NCBI RefSeq assembly: GCF_014192335.1
Contig: NZ_JACHXU010000007.1
Span: forward strand, 286,983-350,982
DNA length: 64,000 bases
From: Aporhodopirellula rubra
Lineage (GTDB): Bacteria; Planctomycetota; Planctomycetia; Pirellulales; Pirellulaceae
Reading direction: 5' to 3'
In this document: positions 55,273 through 64,000 of the stretch, piece after piece
Position numbering within the stretch: the stretch's first letter is position 1
Layout: the number at the start of each line of letters is the position of its first letter
The notes under the pieces: model-generated
The model's database searches: none
Told to the model about the DNA's origin: nothing
The model's input: the letters and a program-made list of their open reading frames with translations, nothing else
Translations under genes and position numbers: made by a program

Positions 55273-58264
55273 AAGGCTGCGTTTCACCTTCGACCAGAAC
55301 ATAATCCGCACCACTCAAAACACGGCCGTAGTCTTGCCGCCTTCCTGACGGCCAATCGATGGTCAGGTCGCTGATTGCGACGGCGTCGCCGACTCCGAAT
55401 GACACACGGCGTTGGTTCGAACACATGAACCCGTCGCCCGCGGCCACCTGAGCGTAGTGAGACTGGTCGTCCGATTTCGCGTGTATGACGGCGCCCACGG
55501 CGTCGCGTTGGCTGTCCTTCGCAATCAAAACCAACCCGATTGATTCACCAGGTGCGTTTCCGGCGTCAGCTCCTTGCGATTCGTTTAACAACAACGCAAC
55601 AGGTTCGCGCAGTTGGGTGATCAGCACGTCATTCAATCCGTCACGGTTCGCGTCCAACGTCGCAACCACCCGGCCCAAATGGTCTTTAGTGAAGTAGTCA
55701 CCGAGCGATAATCGATCCAACTCTTCCCATCGCAAATCACTGCCGATGCGAAACAGTTGAGCTGGCATCATGTAGGGAACGTTCTCGCGTCCCAGGTCAC
55801 TGACGTGACCGTTGGTAATGATCAATTCCAAATTTCCGTCGTTGTCGTAATCGGCAAACTGGGTTCCAAACCCGAGCAACTTCATCGAAGGCTCGGCCAG
55901 TTCAGACTGATGGGAATGATCGGCCCATATCCCGGCGCTGATTTGCTCGTAGTAAGTGTTGTAGTCGTCGTAAAAATGGGTAACGAACAAATCCAAATCG
56001 CCATCGTGATCGGGATCACCTTGGGCGATCCCCATCGACGCCTGAGAGAAGGATCGTCCGCTCAATGCGACACCTCGTGCGGTTCCGATCTCATTCATTA
56101 CGAAGGAAGGCACTTTCTGCACGTCATCCGCGTTTGCGAGTGATGGCGACCAGAGATGATTGGATGACATATCGTTCGCCACGAACACATCGATGCCGGG
56201 TTTCTCGTCGAGGTTTGCCACCACAACACCGAGACCGCGTCCCGCGTCGGTTGGTGACAACCAGCTTTTTGTCATCTCTCGAAACGTGCCGTCACCAACC
56301 CCCTGCCAGACCTGGTCCGGCTCAGCTTCAAAATCCAACGGCGTGCAGCTGGTGGGCAACCCCGTCACGCGGCTGTGACATCGTTCCTCGAACGGCCTTT
56401 GACCACCGCAATAATTGACATCGAATAAATCGGCGTGCCCATCGCTATCGAAATCCGCGATCGCCATCGATACCGTCCACGCCATACCGCTGAGCCCGGC
56501 TTGATCGGTAACGTCCTCGAACGTTCCGTCACCTTTGTTTTGAAATAATCGATTGCGACCGATATTTGCGACGCAGAGGTCCGGAAAACCGTCGTTGTTA
56601 TAGTCACATGAGGAGATGCCTTGCGAAAAGCCGCAATCTCGTAACCCGACCGCTTGGGTAACGTCGACAAAAACGCCACGCTGATTGCGAAACAAAACAT
56701 CTGAATCGGAATCTTCTTTCATCGGCGAACCATTGAGTTCCGCCAACACGACGTCCGGCCATCCGTCGAGATCAAAATCGGTGATCGCCCCACCTCCTCC
56801 GTTGCCTTGATAGATCGAGAACCCCAGCTGCAACTGAGCCGGATCGAACGCAATCGTGTGAATTAACCCCGATTCTTCTGCGACATTGCGAAAGCGAATG
56901 CGTCCACGCTGCGTCGTAGCGAGAGAGCGTGAATCGAGGTTGGATTCAACCCAATCGATCGGAGGCAGATCGGCTAAATCTTGACGAAGTGAATCGAGCA
57001 GCCCGGACGTCTGCCATGGCGTCTCGTTCGTTAATCGTTTTCGAATCGCGAGGTAACGCGTCTTCGCATTCGGCAATCGGTCGTCCGGCAACTTCAACGC
57101 CATCCGTGCCCACGCTTCGGCTTCCCAAACCCGGCCCAATTCCGTCATGGCGTCGGCGACATCCAATGCCGACTGCTGCGAGCGAGTCAACCGCTCGTAA
57201 AGTGTTTTTGTGGCATCATGCAATCGCGTGAGCAGTCGTTTTCGATCGTCAACCTTCTCGGCGTCGTCATTTCGGTTGATCTGACGCAGCGAACGACTCA
57301 GCCGCGTCAGCGTTTCGGCGTTGTTTGCTTCCTCCCGCTTGGCGGCTTCGTAGTAGGCTCGAACGGCAATCGCGTGTTCTCCATGCCGTTCTGCCCATCC
57401 TCCCGCCGCTAACCAATATTGCGCCGTTGCCTCAACCCCTTCTGGTGCAGCACGCTGCCACTGGAGGATTTCCTCGCGGTCACCGATTTCCGCCAACCCA
57501 CGACCATAGAGCGCGTAGGCGGGTAGGAAATGCGGATGCCGCTCAACGACCGGTTCGAGTCGTCGAACAACCTCTCGCCATCTCTGATGCATCGCATCGA
57601 TTTTTGCCAAACCGTAGTGTGGTCGCAGATCGTTCGGATTCAGACGCAGTAGTTTGCGACACATTTCTGCATCCGGCTCCACCTGCGTCGGTTGCGCCAA
57701 CACAACCAACCCCTCATCGTCTCCACGATTATGCTGGGCCAGCCATTTGAGCTGTTCAATGGCAATGTCTTCGAGTCCCAACATCGACGCCAGACCGGTC
57801 AAGGCAAATCGGTCTTCAATCGCAGACGGATAATGCGTGACGAGACGTTCGTAAACAGACACCGTTTCAAACGCTTGGCCGGACACCATGGTCAGTTTTG
57901 CAAGATCAACGTAAACGGAATTCGAAACCCGAGGATTGATCTCGATTGCCGATTGCAGGAACTCGATCGCGATCCCTATTTCGTTTTTGCGTTGGGCGAT
58001 GCGAGCCAACCGTTGTTGCAGATCAGTCTCGTCGGGATGAGTGACCAGATGTTGGCGCATCAGTTGCTTGGCCTTGCTCCACTCATCGCGTGTGGCGGCC
58101 TCGACAGCTAATTGAAGTCGGTCGGTTTGCGTTGGTTTCTCGCTCTTAGCAACCGAGTTCTCGACAACCGCAGATTCGTCATCGTGCCGCAGTGTTGCTG
58201 GATCCGGACGGCATCCCGCCGACGCGAGAAAAAAAACAGCCATCAGAACGAACCCAACGCGCAT
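55202..58264 (-). CDS. TPR + FG-GAP + ASPIC/UnbV (CRTAC1-type) lipoprotein 1
   Basis: 1020 residues from ATG 58264 (17 more from 58315). Lipobox FFLASAGC puts the lipidated Cys at residue 18. Residues 60-420 are TPR repeats (VTHPDETDLQQRLARIAQRK). Residues 500-870 hold FG-GAP/VCBS calcium-type repeats such as DFDLDGWPDVV, DYNNDGFPDL, DFDSDGHADLF and DPDHDGDLDLF. The end is the ASPIC/UnbV domain: SHYAQVAAGDGFMCSN, RVSFGVGDA, LTIDWPSG. This combination is abundant in planctomycetes; its role is probably surface binding. The gene converges and slightly overlaps with the Cys-rich protein at 55006. A paralogue is interrupted at 63.7 kb. Confidence 0.9.
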   Translation of the reverse strand: MRVGFVLMAVFFLASAGCRPDPATLRHDDESAVVENSVAKSEKPTQTDRLQLAVEAATRDEWSKAKQLMRQHLVTHPDETDLQQRLARIAQRKNEIGIAIEFLQSAIEINPRVSNSVYVDLAKLTMVSGQAFETVSVYERLVTHYPSAIEDRFALTGLASMLGLEDIAIEQLKWLAQHNRGDDEGLVVLAQPTQVEPDAEMCRKLLRLNPNDLRPHYGLAKIDAMHQRWREVVRRLEPVVERHPHFLPAYALYGRGLAEIGDREEILQWQRAAPEGVEATAQYWLAAGGWAERHGEHAIAVRAYYEAAKREEANNAETLTRLSRSLRQINRNDDAEKVDDRKRLLTRLHDATKTLYERLTRSQQSALDVADAMTELGRVWEAEAWARMALKLPDDRLPNAKTRYLAIRKRLTNETPWQTSGLLDSLRQDLADLPPIDWVESNLDSRSLATTQRGRIRFRNVAEESGLIHTIAFDPAQLQLGFSIYQGNGGGGAITDFDLDGWPDVVLAELNGSPMKEDSDSDVLFRNQRGVFVDVTQAVGLRDCGFSQGISSCDYNNDGFPDLCVANIGRNRLFQNKGDGTFEDVTDQAGLSGMAWTVSMAIADFDSDGHADLFDVNYCGGQRPFEERCHSRVTGLPTSCTPLDFEAEPDQVWQGVGDGTFREMTKSWLSPTDAGRGLGVVVANLDEKPGIDVFVANDMSSNHLWSPSLANADDVQKVPSFVMNEIGTARGVALSGRSFSQASMGIAQGDPDHDGDLDLFVTHFYDDYNTYYEQISAGIWADHSHQSELAEPSMKLLGFGTQFADYDNDGNLELIITNGHVSDLGRENVPYMMPAQLFRIGSDLRWEELDRLSLGDYFTKDHLGRVVATLDANRDGLNDVLITQLREPVALLLNESQGADAGNAPGESIGLVLIAKDSQRDAVGAVIHAKSDDQSHYAQVAAGDGFMCSNQRRVSFGVGDAVAISDLTIDWPSGRRQDYGRVLSGADYVLVEGETQPFKLFDHHESLSPPVIHESPTTVR

Positions 58265-59163
58265 GCCCGAAGGCAAGCAGGATGTTGGCGGACACGGCAA
58301 TGTGAAGCAATACATAAAAAGAATGAGAAGTACGAGGCTCGCACGCGAGCAGTTGTTTTGCGACGACGCAGGTAATGAATCCGGAACACCGCGAGTTTAA
58401 CCGATCCGGAATAAAGAGACGGTGAACAACCAAACGTAGAAAATTGAATCGCACGACTGTCTTGACTGCGTTCTCATCTCCATGAGCGTTTGTACCCATC
58501 TCGCAAGTTTAACGAGCGGATCGTTTTCAAAATGCACCATCGCAAAAAATCGATCCACGGCAATTCAATTCCACTGCATCTCAGTCATATTCAGTGGCGC
58601 CATACTGCCCGCGATCTCAAACACACCAATTACACCGGTAGCACCACGTTGGGTGAGCAGCGGACGACCGTGATGAACAAATGCACCTGGGTTATTTGCG
58701 GCAAGGTCGTCGCGGTAGGCGAATCTCTACCTTGCTTAGAAAAGGTACATGCATCTTGATAAGAGGCATTCGCTTGTATTCTTCATGTCAATCACGCAAC
58801 ACGCCCCCCCCCATCAAGCCGACGGGATTCCCCCGCCTTCCCTGAAACAGTCAAAGCACTCTAAGTCTTGATATATTCTCAACTTAGGATAATTTGACGC
58901 CGCAGCAATTCTCTTCAGAAGTGAACAACACGCCTCTAGAACCCGCCAAACCCTGCTTGCGCGAAAACATATATTTTTTACGTGTTCTCGAATTAGATTC
59001 CTGGTCATTACAGTGGAAAATAACGCCAGTGGAAGCGAATTCCGTAGCGTCACCGTCAGTACCTTGATTGAGCAATTCTCCGAAGAAGGTCGTGGCACTA
59101 CGAAGGCGGCAATCACTTCTACAACTTTTAATCCCCATCTGTCTTCCGTAGAGGAATCATGCT
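58265..59163. other. intergenic, no gene recognised
   Basis: 900 bp between the divergent lipoprotein and DUF1559 genes. Short open frames (58490-58759 plus, 58814-59116 minus) lack recognisable features. A run of ten C lies near 58804-58813. No promoter could be placed with confidence. Confidence 0.45.
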
Positions 59164-60339
59164 GTGAGAAACGTTACGAAAAGGCGAAGTGGCTTCACTC
59201 TCGTCGAACTATTAGTAGTGATCGCGATTATTGGTGTTCTTGTTGGGTTACTACTACCCGCTGTCCAAGCTGCCCGCGAGGCGGCTCGCCGGATGAGTTG
59301 CAGCAACAACTTTAAACAACTCGGTCTCGGCCTGCACAACTACCACTCGGCGTACAACAAGCTGCCGATGAACTACGGTGGCACGTGGGCATCCCCCGGC
59401 GGAAACGACGACACGTCCAACCGCGGTCGCCTGAGCTTCCTCGTGGGAACGCTTCCGTTCATCGAGCAACAAGCGTTGTGGGAACAAATCTCCAACCCGT
59501 TGCAGATCCCTGGTGGCACGCTCTATCCACCTATGGGCCCCGTGCAGTTCCGCAGTGAATACACCCCATGGATCACGCAAGTCCCAGGATTCCGTTGCCC
59601 TAGTGACCCGACGGTCCCCTCGTCCGGACTGCCTGCCTACACGAACTACGCTGCGTCGCACGGCGACTGCTTCTGGGAACAGACTGAAATCGGAATCCAT
59701 GAAGACGGACGCCGCGAGCCTGACGCCAACTGGGGCGAGGCGAACGCGAAGAAGTACGCCCGCGGTGCTTTCAAAGCACGGCACTTCACGCAATTCCGTG
59801 ACTTCCTGGACGGCCTTTCCGGCTCGATGCTGTGCGGCGAAATCGTCGTTGACTCGGGCGAGAAAGAAATCGTTGCAACGGCCATCAAAGCTGAAGACGG
59901 TGTCGCCAACAATCCACCCGGAGCATGGGCAACGATGGCGGGAGTCAACGGAACACGCGTCGACCCACTACGCCCACGTTTTTACAACCAACGACACGGC
60001 GAGTTCGACCCTGATGACCGTGGCCGCGGTCGCCAATGGGCCAACGGTCGTGAGTTCTTCACCCGGTTCCACAGCATTCGCCCGCCGAACAGCTACAACG
60101 TGATGCGTTGGTGGGACAACAACGGCATGTGGGGTGCATCTAGCCGCCACCAAGGCGGTTGTCACGTCCTGATGGGCGACGGTGCCGTCAAGTTTGTAAC
60201 CGACTCGGTAGATACCGGCGACCAGAACGCACTGCCGCTGATGCAAGGCAACCGCGGACTAGGCGAAGAAAGCCCCTATGGAATCTGGGGTGCCGCCGGA
60301 ACCATCGCCAGCAAAGAAACCACTTCGCTGGACGACTGA
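59164..60339 (+). CDS. DUF1559 prepilin-like (type II secretion pseudopilin-type) protein
   Basis: 391 residues from a GTG at 59164; AGAGGA lies 8-13 bases upstream. The N-terminus is a type IV prepilin signal: RRSGFTLVELLVVIAIIGVL, cleavage after Gly10 and Glu at +5. The remainder is the DUF1559 domain, found almost only in planctomycetes and relatives, including SCSNNFKQLGLGLHNYHSAYNKLP and the C-terminal GGCHVLMGDGAVKFVTDSV. It probably forms extracellular fibres or secretion pseudopili. An ATG at 59159 runs only ATG-CTG-TGA, overlapping the GTG. A hairpin separates it from the lipoprotein gene downstream. Confidence 0.93.
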   Translation: MRNVTKRRSGFTLVELLVVIAIIGVLVGLLLPAVQAAREAARRMSCSNNFKQLGLGLHNYHSAYNKLPMNYGGTWASPGGNDDTSNRGRLSFLVGTLPFIEQQALWEQISNPLQIPGGTLYPPMGPVQFRSEYTPWITQVPGFRCPSDPTVPSSGLPAYTNYAASHGDCFWEQTEIGIHEDGRREPDANWGEANAKKYARGAFKARHFTQFRDFLDGLSGSMLCGEIVVDSGEKEIVATAIKAEDGVANNPPGAWATMAGVNGTRVDPLRPRFYNQRHGEFDPDDRGRGRQWANGREFFTRFHSIRPPNSYNVMRWWDNNGMWGASSRHQGGCHVLMGDGAVKFVTDSVDTGDQNALPLMQGNRGLGEESPYGIWGAAGTIASKETTSLDD

Positions 60340-60366
60340 TTGCGACGCGGTTATTGACCGCAAAAC

Positions 60367-60404
60367 GGGTTGGCAGTCGTCGCCATGGCCTCGCCTGCCA
60401 ACCC
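60367..60404 (+). terminator. candidate terminator after DUF1559 gene
   Basis: GGGTTGGCAG (60367-60376) pairs perfectly with CTGCCAACCC (60395-60404) across an 18-nt loop. No T-tract follows; it may cap the mRNA or act as an attenuator before the lipoprotein genes. Confidence 0.55.
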
Positions 60405-60605
60405 TGATATAGAAAGCTCCTCATTCACAACGGAAGCTTCAACATCCGCACGCGTCAATCGAACAGACTTCGAGTCCGATGGACGCGTGCCGATGCACGA
60501 GTGCCGCGTCACTCCGGCGATGGCATGACTCTCTTAAACTCGACCTAATGCCGGTGCGCCTACGCGCAACTTTCAACCATCCCCCTTTAACGACATGTGC
60601 TTAAG

Positions 60606-60770
60606 ATGAAGAAAACAATACTTGTTTTAATGACTGTGCTTTGCGTGCTTCCTACGATGCAGGGATGCGGAGGGCCTGAAGAGACAGTGATCATACAGCC
60701 GACTGCATCAGACCCCGCGAAAAAGGCGGCCGAAAGTGAACGACACAAACCGAGCAACTACCAACGATAA
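60606..60770 (+). CDS. small secreted lipoprotein
   Basis: 54 residues, below usual ORF cut-offs. MKKTILVLMTVLCVLPTMQGC is a lipoprotein signal with the Cys at residue 21, followed by GGPEETVIIQPTASDPAKKAAE. Small lipoproteins of this form commonly follow DUF1559 genes in planctomycetes. Its last 35 bases overlap the GTG start of the next gene, a sign of translational coupling. Confidence 0.8.
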   Translation: MKKTILVLMTVLCVLPTMQGCGGPEETVIIQPTASDPAKKAAESERHKPSNYQR

Positions 60771-63711
60771 ATCGACCTCGTTGACCGCTCGCCTGCCCTT
60801 CCCGCTGACCACAGCGGGAATGGTCCTTCTCCTAGCCTTGAGCCATCAACTCGGCTGCAGCCCCAAGGCAGATCCCACACAGAACCTCCCGACTGCACCG
60901 GAGAATCCGCAGTCGATCGGCCACGTGAATGCGACGACAAGCACGGCAGAGGCTCCACGTGATACCAAGACGCAGCCCTTCTCACTGCCAACCGCAGGTG
61001 CGAGCGTCCCTGCCCCACCGCGAATATTCAATCGCAAAAAAGAGCTGGATACCGCCCAGCTAGCAATTCAAAAAAAGCAATGGAACCTAGCCCGATCAGC
61101 GCTCTTAAGAATGCTGTCCGCTGACCATGCGGACTCCGACGCGATCCTCCTCATGGCCAATGTTGCGGCAGAGTCCGGAGATACAGACCAAGCGATCGAA
61201 CTGCTCGACGAGATCCCCAAAACGCAACCCGGCATTGCCGTTCACGCACTCGGACGTGCCGCGGAACTTTGCGTCGCAGCAGAACGCTACGACGACGCAG
61301 TCGAACGCTATCTTTCACTGATCGAATTGGTGCCCACATCGGCCTTGGCTCATCGCCGAATCGCTGCGTTGCTCAACGGACTCGGCCGACGCCATGAAGC
61401 CTCCCGTCACATCCGGCTTCTGTGCAAACTAGGCAACGTTCATCAGGAAGAACTGCATTCACTCATGGTGCTCAGCGACACCTGCACCGAGAAACCTCTC
61501 GGCGCCTGCGGCAAGGCACGCCAAATGTTCTCTGCACAAGAATTCGCAAACGCAGCAGACGAGATCCGCAATAACGGTGTTGTCACCGCTTACCCACCGG
61601 CGGTGCAGGCGCTGTACGGTCGTTGCCTCGCCGAGATGCAAGACGACGAACGATTTCAACAATGGTTGAGCCAAATAGATGGCCGCACGAAGAAGTGCGC
61701 CGAGACATGGTCCGCAATCGGTGCCTGGCTAGTCAATCATCAACGCTTCGAAGAAGCCATTCGCGCACTCGCCGAAGCAATTCGGCGCGACCCGACAGAT
61801 GTCCGCTCCTATCGTCGTATGCACCAATCACTCGTCGCACTCGATCGCGAACAGAACGCGAAAACGTGGGAACAACGCCAAGCCAAACTGCGCGAGGTGA
61901 CTCTGGCTAGCAACGAACTCGGCACAACACACCAACACGACCTCACGCGATACAAAACAGTGGTTGACGGACTCAACTCGCTGGGACGCCCACTCGAATC
62001 AGTGCTCTGGAAAGCGATCGCATCCCTTCACGACAATCAATCCACCCAGGTATTGTCGCAACTGAATGAAACGCGAGTATCACTGGTGGAGTCGGGCCGG
62101 TCGTTCCCGACCGCTGAGCAGCGACTGTGTAGTCTCGACATAGAGAACTACCCCGACATCGACATAGAAAGCATCGCATCGCGATCAGACGCGAATTCGC
62201 AGCCCGAAAAGAGCGATTGGCATAAAATTGAAGAGGTCGCCCTCCCTCTATTCGAAAATATCGCGGCGTCCGTGGGACTCACTCACGCATATCAGATTGC
62301 GAGCCAACCGCAGGATTCGCATTTCATGATCCATCAAAGCATCGGCGGCGGTGTCGCGGTGATTGACTTCGACCTCGATGGCGACTGCGACTTGTATTTC
62401 TCGCAAGGCGCCGCCGACCCGCCAAAATTCACCGCTGAGCTCTCCAACCAACTGCTACGGCAGATTGACGGCGTGCTAATCGACATCACTGATTTGTCTG
62501 GGACGACCGAGACTCGCTACTCAGTCGGCGTCACAGCGGGCGACTGGAACCAAGACGGCTTCCCTGACATTGCGGTATCTAACATCGGGACCAACTCGCT
62601 GCTCATCAACAACGGTGACGGCACCTTCCAAAGGGAAGCGATTGACGCGAGCGACCGACGAACCCTGCTCAGCACCTCGATCGCAATTGCCGACCTATCC
62701 GGCGATGCCCTGCCCGATATTTACCAGGAAAATTACATCGATGATCCCGACATCGCCGCCAAACCGGTTGTTGATGAAAAAGGCGTACTCCAGATCGTCG
62801 CTCCGGCCGACTACCAACCCGCGATTGACGAGATTTGCTACAACGAGGGAACAGGCGGGCGACAATGCAAACGTGTCAGCGAAAAGGATACCGATCGACG
62901 CACCGGACTCGGTATCGTTGTCTCCAATTTCGATTCACAGCCCGGCAATGAAATCTTCGTCGGCAATGACGTACGCCCCAATCAATTGTGGAAGCGAAAC
63001 GCGGACGCCCGGTGGCTGGACACCGCACCGACGACCGGCTCCGCCCTCGGTTTCGATGGGTCCCTGACGGCATCGATGGGAATCGCGACAGGAGACTTCG
63101 ACCGATCAGGCACTCCTGATATCCATGTCACCAATTTTGAGAATGGTCCCGCCAGACTTTACCTCAATCGCGGCGGCTCTTTTCAAGACCGAGCCATGTC
63201 GCGAAACTTGTCAAAAGACAGCTACAAAGTGCTAGGGTTTGGCACGCAAGCACTCGACTACAACAACGACGGGCTTGATGACTTGGTCGTAACCAATGGT
63301 CATGTCGAAAACATGGACTTGCCGACGTCGCCATTCAAACAACCGTTCCAAGTGTTTGCAAACCTGGGAAGCCACTTTCAAATCCAACCAAACCTCGATA
63401 CGTCCACTTACCCCGGATCACTGCACGTCGGCCGCGGCCTCGCTCGTTTGGACTTCAACTCCGATGGAAAGCCAGATGTCGTGATCACACACTTGGGCGA
63501 GACGTCTGCGTTGCTGATCAACCGGACTGAAACCGACCACCACTGGCTGCAAATTCGGTTGGTGGGTGTGGAAAGCGAACGAGATGCGATCGGAGCCTCG
63601 ATCACAGTCACCTCCGGAGCTCAATCGTGGACCGGATGGGCACTCGCGGGAGACGGCTACTTATGCCGCAATGAACAGGCTGTCGCGTTCGGACTAGGCG
63701 ACGCCGAGCAG
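60736..63711 (+). pseudogene. TPR + FG-GAP + ASPIC/UnbV lipoprotein 2, interrupted by IS256-type element
   Basis: About 990 codons remain from a GTG at 60736; an ATG at 60820 (MVLLLALSHQLGC) also gives a lipobox. TPR-like helices occupy the first half (LMANVAAESGDTDQAIELLDE). Repeats with VIDFDLDGDCDLYF, DWNQDGFPDIAV, DYNNDGLDDLVV and DFNSDGKPDVV (from about residue 530) are FG-GAP/VCBS. The UnbV domain starts near 935 (DAIGASITVTSGAQSW, CRNEQAVAFGLGDAEQ) and breaks off there, where its final strand and WPSG should follow. It then reads in frame into the transposase leader. The paralogue at 55202 shows what is missing (about 30 residues). Confidence 0.85.
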
Positions 63712-63742
63712 GAAGCGTCCCAAAAATTGTTGAAAGTTGAAA

Positions 63743-63819
63743 GATGGTCTCCCGGAGGGCAGAATCTGCCCTTCGCAATTTTCCAATTTTCGTCGGCGGC
63801 AACCGACGGGGAGACCATC
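63743..63819 (+). promoter_or_regulatory. inverted repeat covering the transposase ribosome-binding site
   Basis: GATGGTCTCCC (63743-63753) is the exact reverse complement of GGGAGACCATC (63809-63819), which contains the GGGAG Shine-Dalgarno and ends at the base before the transposase ATG (63820). A second hairpin, GGGCAG-AAT-CTGCCC (63757-63771), lies in the loop. Folded in a read-through transcript this would hide the start, a known way for IS elements to prevent expression from outside promoters. Confidence 0.7.
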
Positions 63820-64000
63820 ATGAATGAAGTTAGTCTTTTGCAATCTCTTGGACAAGTTTCAGCGTCAGAAACCGGGGAAGTCTTTCGAGACTTCATCCGT
63901 GGCCACGTCCGCGAGATGATCAGTGAAGTGATGGCTGCTGAAGTCACGCAGCTCTGTGGTCCCAAGCACGCACCGCATGAAGGCGATCACTATCGAGCCG
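63820..64000 (+). CDS. IS256-family (mutator-type) transposase, N-terminal part
   Basis: 60 codons before the window ends. MNEVSLLQSLGQVSASETG followed by VFRDFIRGHVREMISEVMAAEV and LCGPKHAPHEGDHYRA is the typical start of planctomycete IS256-like transposases, which go on to a zinc-ribbon-like then DDE domain. GGGAG eight bases upstream. The frame is shared with the interrupted lipoprotein gene, so a fused reading frame runs through both. Confidence 0.88.
   Translation, partial: MNEVSLLQSLGQVSASETGEVFRDFIRGHVREMISEVMAAEVTQLCGPKHAPHEGDHYRA

Larger units (their letters stand above)
63712..64000 (+). mobile_element. IS256-family insertion element, left end (continues beyond window)
   Basis: The UnbV reading frame is broken near 63711 and followed by non-coding leader and an IS256/mutator-type transposase start. 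The exact left terminus cannot be set from one end; the sequence GTCCCAAAAATTGTTGAAAG around 63716-63736 is the probable inverted-repeat end. The right end is outside the window. Confidence 0.75.

Overview
The window looks like chromosomal DNA from a planctomycete, most likely a Rhodopirellula/Pirellula-type member of the Pirellulaceae. This rests on family content: a DUF1559 prepilin-like protein, two very long TPR + FG-GAP + ASPIC/UnbV lipoproteins, many short secreted lipoproteins, a roughly 980-residue TolC-like lipoprotein, an ECF sigma factor with a tiny zinc-type partner, and many starts without a Shine-Dalgarno. No rRNA, tRNA, CRISPR array or phage module was recognised.

Layout. 0-3 kb: the start of a GAF-domain protein (cut by the window edge) diverges from an NtrC-type sigma54 activator; next to them is a REP-associated tyrosine transposase (RAYT) bracketed by GTAG-tagged palindromes. 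3-7.2 kb: four same-strand oxidoreductases for reactive carbonyls and quinones (a broken SDR, a QorB-like NmrA protein, a zinc-type MDR reductase, AcuI). 7.4-15.9 kb: a short BLUF blue-light sensor, a SelA-like protein without the usual PLP lysine, the TolC-like lipoprotein, two unassigned membrane proteins and a CheY-like regulator. 16-19.3 kb: DUF1328, a CurA-like reductase and a succinate-semialdehyde dehydrogenase. 19.4-28.8 kb: two large hybrid kinases on the minus strand, a 2143-residue CheB-CheR-PAS(8)-kinase-REC fusion and an 830-residue kinase whose membrane domain carries the plant ethylene-receptor copper/ethylene signature. The second kinase is translationally coupled to a mini-MerR protein.

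29.4-41.4 kb is rich in stress-type genes: a DHp-like mini-protein, DUF2383, DUF3309, a small lipoprotein, CsbD, PRC-barrel, two AI-2E-family permeases (a third lies at 45.4 kb), an AhpD-like protein, a flavin disulfide-reductase-like enzyme lacking its His/Glu dyad, a cupin, a response regulator and a GH13 branching-type enzyme. A secreted GH2 beta-galactosidase, a P-type cation ATPase and a flavohemoglobin remnant follow. 50-55.3 kb is redox and stress: a haem DUF3365 protein, a secreted peroxiredoxin, thioredoxin, DUF1223, an ECF sigma factor with a Cys-rich partner, a second AhpD-like protein and a paralogue of the Cys-rich partner.

55-64 kb: two TPR/FG-GAP/UnbV lipoproteins flank the DUF1559 protein. 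The second is interrupted near its C-terminus by an IS256-family element that runs off the window; its transposase is in frame with the broken gene, and a perfect 11-bp inverted repeat covers the transposase ribosome-binding site.

Taken together the genes suggest redox, carbonyl and general stress handling under two-component and ECF control. This functional grouping is inference from family membership; no experiment or database search was available.
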